Shown: positions 22,400-28,579 of the stretch, piece after piece
How positions within the stretch are numbered: position 1 is the first letter of the stretch
How the letters are laid out: each line of letters opens with the position of its first letter
Assembly: GCF_016918735.1 (NCBI RefSeq)
Contig: NZ_JAFFPR010000059.1
Coordinates: 1-28,579 of the forward strand
Origin: Leptospira abararensis
GTDB lineage: Bacteria; Spirochaetota; Leptospiria; Leptospirales; Leptospiraceae
Length of the DNA stretch: 28,579 nucleotides
Direction: 5' to 3'
Position numbers and translations under genes: made by a program
The notes under the pieces: model-generated
Databases searched by the model: none
The model's input: the letters and a program-made list of their open reading frames with translations, nothing else
Told to the model about the DNA's origin: nothing

Positions 22400-24415
22400 A
22401 TGCAGTTTCGAATTTTAATTCTCGTTCTTTTTTGTTTCACTCTCCCCCTTTGGTCTGAAGAGAGACCGGTATATTCTGCCGCGATGGCGAAAAAAGACAT
22501 CACAGGGCCGCCTGTTGGTGTTATGTTTTGGGGCTATGCCAGAGAAGACCAAACCGGTGTTGGAATTCATACTAGGCAGTTTGCCAGATCCCTTGTCATT
22601 CGTGACCAAAGTTCCAAAAAACTTTTAGCTTATGTGACCGCAGAAGTCGGCGGTATTCCCTTCGAAATCCAAAGAGAAGTTGTGAAAAGATTACAATCAG
22701 AACTGGATTCTGGATTTAACTTTGGTAATGTTTTAATTAACGCATCCCATACACATAGTGGACCTGCTGGTCATTTTCATTACTCAGAAGTTTCTTTTTA
22801 CTCAAAGGATTTTTATTCGGAATCTTATGCCGTCTTAAGAGATGGAATCTTTGAGTCGATCAAAGAGGCTTACCTGAAACTGAAACCAGCTGAGTTGGTT
22901 GTAGGAAAGGCGATGGTGAGTGAAGCCGGAGTCAATCGAAGTCTTTCTGCTTATCTTGCTAATCCAGAATCAGAAAGAAAATTATTTTCTGATAATATTG
23001 ATCGTGAGATGTTACAGCTCACTGTATCGGTTTCTGGCGTTCCTATAGGATTTGTAAACTGGTATGGAGTGCATCCAACCAATATCACCTTTGACAACAG
23101 GCATATATCATCAGATAATAAAGGGATTGCATCCTTACTTGCTGAGTCAGAAGCCAAAAAACAAGGGTTAAATGATTTTGTTGCAATTTTTGCTCAAGCA
23201 AACGAGGGGGATGTATCACCCAATCTAAACTTAAACAATACTGGTCCGGGAAAGGACATGTATGATAGTAGTTTTATCATTGGGAAAAGACAGTTTGTTG
23301 CTAGCCAACATATTCTGAAAGCAGAAGGAAAACGTTTGTCAGGTGGTATATCGTTTACGCAAAGATTCATCGATATGAGTAAACACCCAGTTAGTAGCGA
23401 GTTCTCGGGGACTGGAAAGACAGAAACAACCTGTCCATCGGCCTACGGTTATTCATTTGCTGCAGGATCCACAGAAGAAGGAGGAGGACATTGGTTATTT
23501 CATGAAGGGATGACAAATCAAAATCGTAGATTCTACATTGATTGGATCGCAAAATTCATGTTACAATCTCCATCGAATGAACTGAGAGAATGTCAGAGTC
23601 CGAAAGCTGTTTTGTTCCCCATGGGAGAAACAAAACCTATTCCTAGTTTACCGCAAATTCTGCCCTATGGACTTGCTATTGTAGGTGATCTAACCATTTT
23701 AGTGTTGCCACATGAGGTCACAACAATGTCCAGTAGACGCCTGAAACAAGAAGTTCGCTCTGTATTAAAAGAAAAAACTTCAGAGGTTGTTTTGTCAGGA
23801 CTAACCAATGATTTTTCTGGATACATCACTACACCTGAAGAGTATTCCACTCAAAACTATGAAGGTGGTCACACTTTACACGGACCTCAGAGTTTGAATG
23901 CTCTAAGACAAGAATTTCATAAGATGTCTTTGGAGTTACAAAATGGCACACAATCCTCGTCACCTACATTCATGCCATTGGATTTATCGGATCGTATCCA
24001 CCCATTGAAGGTTCCGTCTTCTGATTCCGTTTCATCAAACAAACCTCAAAATATCATCCAACCAAGTTCTGAGTTTTATAAAAGAGGAGAAGTGGTTTCT
24101 TGTCGGGTAGCAGCTGCAAATCCCAATGTAGGTTATCCTAAAGTGTCTTCTTATCTTTGGGTAGAAGTATCGGACAAAACAACATGGAAGCCGATTCGTT
24201 CCGATGCAGACTTCGATACAAAATTTACCTATCAAAAACGAGGCATTTGGGGTAGAGCAGAAGAAAGTATCGATTTAATTTGGGAAACAAATACCGATAC
24301 CAAACCGGGAGAATACCGTTTGGTTCATGAAGGAATCTATCTTGGTCCTGATAGTGTGAGATCTACTTATCGTATCGAGTGTCCTAGTTTTCGTTTAGGG
24401 GAAGGCGGAATATAA
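22400..24415 (+). CDS. Neutral/alkaline ceramidase-like secreted hydrolase
   Basis: The 671-residue protein has a signal peptide (about 1-19, ...TLPLWSE) and the neutral ceramidase fold. Its start is KKDITGPPVGVMFWGYA, the family's N-terminal signature. The zinc-binding motif INASHTHSGPAG (His117, His119) and WYGVHPTNIT (His225) are present. The nucleophile loop is ANEGDVSPN (Ser273). YITTPEEYSTQNYEGG is the conserved C-terminal active-site segment. These enzymes split ceramide into sphingosine and fatty acid outside the cytoplasm. Leptospires are not known for making sphingolipids, so host or environmental ceramide, or another N-acyl lipid, is the likelier substrate. The frame is open back to 22250, but ATG 22400 directly precedes the signal peptide. 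Length is normal for bacterial members. Confidence 0.9.
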   Translation: MQFRILILVLFCFTLPLWSEERPVYSAAMAKKDITGPPVGVMFWGYAREDQTGVGIHTRQFARSLVIRDQSSKKLLAYVTAEVGGIPFEIQREVVKRLQSELDSGFNFGNVLINASHTHSGPAGHFHYSEVSFYSKDFYSESYAVLRDGIFESIKEAYLKLKPAELVVGKAMVSEAGVNRSLSAYLANPESERKLFSDNIDREMLQLTVSVSGVPIGFVNWYGVHPTNITFDNRHISSDNKGIASLLAESEAKKQGLNDFVAIFAQANEGDVSPNLNLNNTGPGKDMYDSSFIIGKRQFVASQHILKAEGKRLSGGISFTQRFIDMSKHPVSSEFSGTGKTETTCPSAYGYSFAAGSTEEGGGHWLFHEGMTNQNRRFYIDWIAKFMLQSPSNELRECQSPKAVLFPMGETKPIPSLPQILPYGLAIVGDLTILVLPHEVTTMSSRRLKQEVRSVLKEKTSEVVLSGLTNDFSGYITTPEEYSTQNYEGGHTLHGPQSLNALRQEFHKMSLELQNGTQSSSPTFMPLDLSDRIHPLKVPSSDSVSSNKPQNIIQPSSEFYKRGEVVSCRVAAANPNVGYPKVSSYLWVEVSDKTTWKPIRSDADFDTKFTYQKRGIWGRAEESIDLIWETNTDTKPGEYRLVHEGIYLGPDSVRSTYRIECPSFRLGEGGI

Positions 24416-24431
24416 GATTGCAAAATCGCTA

Positions 24432-24459
24432 AGATCCATTATTTTTTCTATATGGATCT
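24432..24459. promoter_or_regulatory. Inverted repeat enclosing the start codon of the downstream membrane protein
   Basis: AGATCCAT (24432-24439) pairs perfectly with ATGGATCT (24452-24459) across a 12-nt loop. The right arm contains the ATG at 24452, so the mRNA hairpin would hide the start codon. A TTTTTT lies in the loop, not after the stem, so it is not a standard terminator for the ceramidase-like gene. Confidence 0.35.
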
Positions 24460-26830
24460 ACTTTCCTCTCGCCGAGTTCTATGGGCCAAGTATTTGGCTT
24501 ATGGGCTCGGTTCTTTAGTTTTATTATCGATTCCATTTCAGTTTTGGTATTTGTTTTCTGGAGAGACTTTGAGTGGCTGGGACACTCCTGGTCATATTGT
24601 TTTAGCAAAAGAATTTGCCAAACTGGTTCCTTCTGGTTCTGCCACAGGTTGGTCCGACGTATGGTTCGGTGGATTTCCAATTTTTTATTTTTATCCACCG
24701 TTCTATTACCTCCTTGTTTATTGTATCCACTCACTCTTTTCGGTGACTATTGAATCTGCCTTTTCCATCTCTGTATTTTTAACTATTGTATTGTTGTTTT
24801 TTGCCATCTATTCCTTTAGCAAACAATTCTTTTGGTCTCTCTATCCGAAATACATTCGAATTCTTTTAGGATTCTCTGCCGTATTGTTTTACTTTAATTA
24901 TGCGGGTGATGGATTACAAGGCACTAGTTTGGTTGGTATAGTAGAAGGCACTGTGATCTCAAGTTTTGCCCACTCTCTGATTTTTTTGGCTTTGGTGGCA
25001 TTAGATAAATATAGAAAAAGTTCTAAATCTTTTCATTTGGTTATTTTCGTTGGTTTAACATCAGTCATTCTCTATTCCCACTTACTCAGTTCTGTATTTT
25101 ATAGTTTGATTTTATTTTTATATTGTGTTGAGTATCAATCTTTTGTAATTCAAAATACCAAAAGATTGACATTGGCTGCGTTAATTATTTTTTTTCTCGT
25201 CCTCCCTGTTGCATATAACTACATTCGTTTCTCTGAATATACAAGCGGTGTGTTTTACGGGTATTCTTATCCTCCGTTACTTTCCATTTTGGGCAAAGAT
25301 GTCTATGATTCTGCTTTGAAAGCTTCAACAAATGGCGAAAATTTAACTTTAGCCTTTATAGTAGAGTTATTTAGATCAGGAAGATGGTTATCCTTTGTTG
25401 CTTTAGTTTTATTAGCTTTCCATCTTCGAAAATTTCACTCCTCACCTAGAAGTAAATTTATCACAACGGTTCTTTTGGTATTTTTTTGGTTATCGTTGGA
25501 TTATTCGCTTGGATACATACTTCCAAATATTAAAATTCATAACTATCGCGCTTTTGATTGTTTTTTTATCTCTTTTTCAATTCTATTTCCCTTAAGCATT
25601 CGTTCTATTTCAGGAAAAAGAAAACTCCCCTTGTTTTTTTTGATTTATTTTGTTCTAATCATTCAGTATTTTCTTTTTTTAAGTTTTAATCCAACAAAAT
25701 ACCAAGGTTATGATTCTCCGCTCTGGAAAGATTCGAGAAAGACAGAAGAACTGGCATTATACCAAAGGTTAGCTGAAAAATTGAGGTCACTTCCAGAAAA
25801 GGCGTTGGTTCAACCAGAGATAATCAAATCGAAGTTAATGTTTGGGACACCTCACTTTTGGTTACCACTTTTATATGATGCGGGAGTTCGTAATAATCTT
25901 GGTCTTACCGTAGAATCGTCTTATTATTCCACTCTTGTATTCAACTGGCAAGAGTTTGGTTTCAGTCAAACCTTTCGTTGGGGAACGGATGTGGATTGGC
26001 GAGAAAACCTTTTGTCCTTAGCAAAAGAAAACGAAGATTCTGGATATTATTTGGATTTTTTATTACGTTCTGGGGTGACCCATATGATTGGATTTAGCCC
26101 AGAATATCAGAATTATATAAACTTACATAGGAAGAGGTTGGAAACATTTGCTGCTGAGTACCCATTCGTGATTGTAAAAATTTTACCTGAATCCGCTCAA
26201 AAATTGATAAAACCAATTGGGCTCATTCACGTAGACCTTTTAAATTCAAATTCCGAATATGGGTATCGAGACTTTCTTAAAACAAGTAACTTCTTACAAA
26301 TGCATATAACCAATTTGGGTTATCAGACAAAAATTCTAAGATTGACTAAAAAACAACTGGATGATATGGATTCAATACTTCCCCATCTTTCAGCCTTGAT
26401 TTTGATGAGTAAGGAGAATGGGCTTGGAGAAGTTTCTTGGACAAAAGATTTAAAAAACAAAAATTTACCATCGATTTTAATGAAAGAATCAGAACTACTA
26501 TTCCCAAATGACTCTTCTTCCAAAAAAAATCTTTCACAACTTTTGAAACAAATTCCGGAAATTCCACTGACAATCTCAGGCCCAAGGGAACCACAATCCT
26601 TTTTTAAAGATAGGAAAGCAGATTTCGGCGAACTTTTGCTAGATGATGCGGGAAAAGAGTTTTTTGTCTTAACGGAGAAAAACAAATATCAAGAAGAACC
26701 GGTGGTGAATTTGCCTTCATTAGGAGGTGAAATTTATTTGTTTGGGATGGTTTCCTCTTTCTTTATTTTGTTAGGTGGGATTATTTTCGCAAAAACACCG
26801 TATTTTTCATTTTCGAAAACCAAACGATAG
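24452..26830 (+). CDS. Large polytopic membrane protein, GT-C-like (PTPS-related family)
   Basis: The 792-residue protein has about ten TM helices in residues 15-420, a soluble C-terminal domain at about 425-755, and a final TM helix (about 762-782). The first periplasmic loop has GWDTPGHIVLAKE (Asp44, His48) and WFGGFPIFYFYPPF, the pattern of the 6-pyruvoyl-tetrahydropterin-synthase-related membrane family. That family resembles GT-C glycosyltransferases using lipid-linked sugars. Transfer of a sugar to an envelope glycan is likely but unproven. The start ATG sits within a hairpin 36 bp after the ceramidase-like stop. The 3' end overlaps the convergent membrane-protein gene by 97 bp. Confidence 0.8.
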   Translation: MDLLSSRRVLWAKYLAYGLGSLVLLSIPFQFWYLFSGETLSGWDTPGHIVLAKEFAKLVPSGSATGWSDVWFGGFPIFYFYPPFYYLLVYCIHSLFSVTIESAFSISVFLTIVLLFFAIYSFSKQFFWSLYPKYIRILLGFSAVLFYFNYAGDGLQGTSLVGIVEGTVISSFAHSLIFLALVALDKYRKSSKSFHLVIFVGLTSVILYSHLLSSVFYSLILFLYCVEYQSFVIQNTKRLTLAALIIFFLVLPVAYNYIRFSEYTSGVFYGYSYPPLLSILGKDVYDSALKASTNGENLTLAFIVELFRSGRWLSFVALVLLAFHLRKFHSSPRSKFITTVLLVFFWLSLDYSLGYILPNIKIHNYRAFDCFFISFSILFPLSIRSISGKRKLPLFFLIYFVLIIQYFLFLSFNPTKYQGYDSPLWKDSRKTEELALYQRLAEKLRSLPEKALVQPEIIKSKLMFGTPHFWLPLLYDAGVRNNLGLTVESSYYSTLVFNWQEFGFSQTFRWGTDVDWRENLLSLAKENEDSGYYLDFLLRSGVTHMIGFSPEYQNYINLHRKRLETFAAEYPFVIVKILPESAQKLIKPIGLIHVDLLNSNSEYGYRDFLKTSNFLQMHITNLGYQTKILRLTKKQLDDMDSILPHLSALILMSKENGLGEVSWTKDLKNKNLPSILMKESELLFPNDSSSKKNLSQLLKQIPEIPLTISGPREPQSFFKDRKADFGELLLDDAGKEFFVLTEKNKYQEEPVVNLPSLGGEIYLFGMVSSFFILLGGIIFAKTPYFSFSKTKR

Positions 26831-28170
26831 TCTGTGGATAGTCTTTTGAATTCAGAATTTGCATAATTATAGTAAAATTTATTAATTACGATAATGTTGT
26901 AATCGAGAGCTTTGGGAATATGTTGAAAGCCTTGAGCAGTTCCTTCAAAAAAAGCCTTCTGTGCAAAATATTGATCTTGGTTGTATGACCAAGCATACAA
27001 AGGATTGAGTCCAAAAAGAAATCGATAATCCGGATTTTTGAATGTAAAATACGGGTAATCTGCCCAAGAGAGAAAAATTCTTTCTCCTTTTGGGATGTTA
27101 AATCGAATCCATTCCGTCACAATGTATCCATATTTGGTTTCTGAAGATCGGAACTGTTGCCCCATTTTTGTATAGGCAATTGGAAATTGAATCACAAATA
27201 AAAGAATGGCCGCGAAAACTTGGAACCTTTTTGGAAAGTTTATATTCAAAAATATGAATATAAAAAACATAAGCCAACTCATCTCGAAGATTCTTAGAGA
27301 TGCTCCCGTAAATATTAAACATACGATTCCCAAAAATAAAAAAACAAAACTTTTAGGATGAAAATAGTTTTTATTCCTGAAACTCAAAAGTAAAAGCGGT
27401 AACATCGGCAAAAAACCCAAAATAAGGATGTCCTTAGTCGGCGGGAGCCATTCTGCTATCGACTCTACTCCTGGTGGCGGAAAAGATTGGATGATAAGTT
27501 CAATGAAGTAACCTTTAAATTGGAATGGAAAAGATGGGTGTGCAATAAACCCAATAAACATCCCAGCCACAGATGCTAAAAATATTTTAGCCTGTTCCTT
27601 GTTCTTTTCTAAAACTGTGATAAACAAACCAGTAAAGAATAGAAAAGGGAATCCGCTATAAGCCCAGATCGATAACAAGGAAAGTAAAAAAATCCACTTA
27701 AGGTGTTTTAGGTCCCAGAGACGTAAGGATAAAAAGTAAATAGTAAAGAATAATAAATTTCCCCTACCGAATAACATCCGTCCTGTGAACAGAACAGATC
27801 CTAAAATAAAGAATATAATAATGAAGTAGGGAGAGACTTCGGGAGATTCTTTTTGAATGTATTCGCTTACTTGGTATAGTAAGGTAGAGATAGAAATTAA
27901 GATAAAGATTTTTATGGTAATAGTTTCTTCTATCGGGAGAAGAAGAAATGGTATTTGGATGAGATGAAATAGAAAATGATAGTCGGTAAATTCTCTAGAT
28001 TGGATCCCAATTTCGGGCCACGGAAGCTTTGTAACAAGACCCTCCTTTAAATATAGTTTGGCGACAGCAAAATGATAGAATATATCTGCATCGGGAATAC
28101 CAGAAAATGCAAAAAGTAAAATTGCATACAGGGTAACTCCTAAGAGGATTGCATAGCGGAAAGGGGACAC
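26734..28170 (-). CDS. Polytopic membrane protein, GT-C-like putative glycosyltransferase
   Basis: The 478-residue protein has about ten TM helices. The first loop carries SGIPDADIFYHFAVAKLYL with Asp27, Asp29 and His33, the D-x-D placement of GT-C transferases. A soluble C-terminal segment (about 350-478) ends with YRLVFENEKYGVFAKI, as commonly seen in such proteins. The start is GTG at 28170, 7 bp after the stop of the propeller-like gene, so the two are co-transcribed. The last 32 codons overlap the convergent GT-C-like gene. It is shorter than that neighbour and has no strong similarity to it beyond topology. An envelope-glycan role is inferred from topology only. Confidence 0.75.
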   Translation of the reverse strand: MSPFRYAILLGVTLYAILLFAFSGIPDADIFYHFAVAKLYLKEGLVTKLPWPEIGIQSREFTDYHFLFHLIQIPFLLLPIEETITIKIFILISISTLLYQVSEYIQKESPEVSPYFIIIFFILGSVLFTGRMLFGRGNLLFFTIYFLSLRLWDLKHLKWIFLLSLLSIWAYSGFPFLFFTGLFITVLEKNKEQAKIFLASVAGMFIGFIAHPSFPFQFKGYFIELIIQSFPPPGVESIAEWLPPTKDILILGFLPMLPLLLLSFRNKNYFHPKSFVFLFLGIVCLIFTGASLRIFEMSWLMFFIFIFLNINFPKRFQVFAAILLFVIQFPIAYTKMGQQFRSSETKYGYIVTEWIRFNIPKGERIFLSWADYPYFTFKNPDYRFLFGLNPLYAWSYNQDQYFAQKAFFEGTAQGFQHIPKALDYNIIVINKFYYNYANSEFKRLSTDYRLVFENEKYGVFAKIIPPNKIKKEETIPNK

Positions 28171-28177
28171 TTAATGA

Positions 28178-28579
28178 TTATTGATAGTATCTCGAAATTG
28201 ATTTAAGATCCTTAGCACTGAATTCGCCAGACATATTGCTAAACGTTATAGGAGAGTTGACACCTCTTGACAATTGTCCATTCGAAGAAAATTGAAAGTA
28301 TTCCATTTGATATTTATTTGTTGTTCCACCCGTGTCAGAGACTAAATAAATAAACTTTCCACTTCGATCCCAATCCAGGTACTTCGGTGCATTACCTACA
28401 CTAAGCTTTTGATCTGTCGGGATCAAATTGCCTGTGATTCCATCAACCGCTAAGAGGCGTATGTAGAATGTGCCACTAGCTGAATACAGAAAAGCTGCAA
28501 ACTTTCCGTTGGGTTCCATGACCAAACTAGTGGAGAAGTTATCGGTTGGTGCTGCCGCTGTGTAGGCAGGGTCTGGAGA
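28178..28579 (-). CDS. C-terminal part of a beta-propeller-like protein (5' end outside the window)
   Basis: The last 133 residues of a longer protein are present. The frame is open to the right edge of the window. Repeating segments of the type STSLVMEPNGKFAAFLYSAS, VDGITGNLIPTDQKL, PKYLDWDRSGKFIYLVSDTG and YFQFSSNGQL show the NGKF/SGKFIY blade pattern of YncE or lactonase-like seven-bladed propellers. Leptospiral proteins of this kind are often lipoproteins, but the N-terminus is not visible. It is directly upstream of, and probably co-transcribed with, the GT-C-like gene at 26734-28170. Confidence 0.75.
   Translation of the reverse strand, partial: SPDPAYTAAAPTDNFSTSLVMEPNGKFAAFLYSASGTFYIRLLAVDGITGNLIPTDQKLSVGNAPKYLDWDRSGKFIYLVSDTGGTTNKYQMEYFQFSSNGQLSRGVNSPITFSNMSGEFSAKDLKSISRYYQ

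Noticed and set aside
1..28579. CRISPR array, tRNA or rRNA genes
   Set aside because: No regularly spaced direct repeats and no cloverleaf or rRNA-like segments were found on reading both strands.

Overview
The window looks like a chromosomal segment of a Leptospira, more likely a saprophytic than a pathogenic species. It is AT-rich, has genes on both strands, and its lipoproteins have relaxed spirochaete-type lipoboxes. It carries a DUF1554 lipoprotein, a domain best known from Leptospira, and a protein resembling the Leptospira LA2681 HEPN family. The genus is inferred from family content; no rRNA or tRNA gene is present to confirm it.

Layout. (1) 1-6332 looks like an iron and redox block. 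It holds the C-terminal three quarters of an NAD(P)H/FAD oxidoreductase with a [2Fe-2S] tail, a PepSY-type membrane protein, and a convergent TonB-dependent receptor plus lipoprotein operon. Two small membrane proteins follow. The same 15-bp inverted repeat, TGAGA-N5-TCTCA, lies before the PepSY gene and at the start of the receptor gene, which suggests shared Fur-type control. (2) 6337-10520 holds a CoA-binding protein, the DUF1554 lipoprotein, a 440-bp gap with two clean palindromes, a GXWXG/DUF4334 protein and a chemotaxis receptor with an unusual C-terminal domain. A bidirectional terminator separates the last two. (3) 10604-13020 is a divergent pair: a secreted or anchored DJ-1/PfpI protein and a membrane-bound AraC-type regulator. 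(4) 13023-17227 (minus) is a three-gene operon of MFS transporter, GH2 glycosidase and alpha/beta hydrolase, with a TAATG stop/start overlap between the first two. (5) 17325-18857 is an LpxR-like lipid A 3'-O-deacylase with a helical insertion.

(6) 18900-21814 is the accessory island and the most interesting part. It begins with two decayed gene tails, one of them the C-terminus of a class III adenylate cyclase. Then come two minus-strand modules, a HigBA toxin-antitoxin pair and a TPR/LA2681-HEPN-like protein. Each is followed at its 3' end by a GC-richer repeat of about 150 bp made of tandem hairpins and bounded by GTTATRC-type cores. A minimal core pair lies upstream of the second gene. 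The layout resembles integron gene cassettes with attC sites, but no integrase is visible here.

(7) 21850-28579 returns to chromosomal genes: a DUF3817 membrane protein, a secreted neutral-ceramidase-like enzyme, and two large GT-C-like membrane proteins whose 3' ends overlap convergently by 97 bp. The window ends in the C-terminal part of a beta-propeller-like protein.
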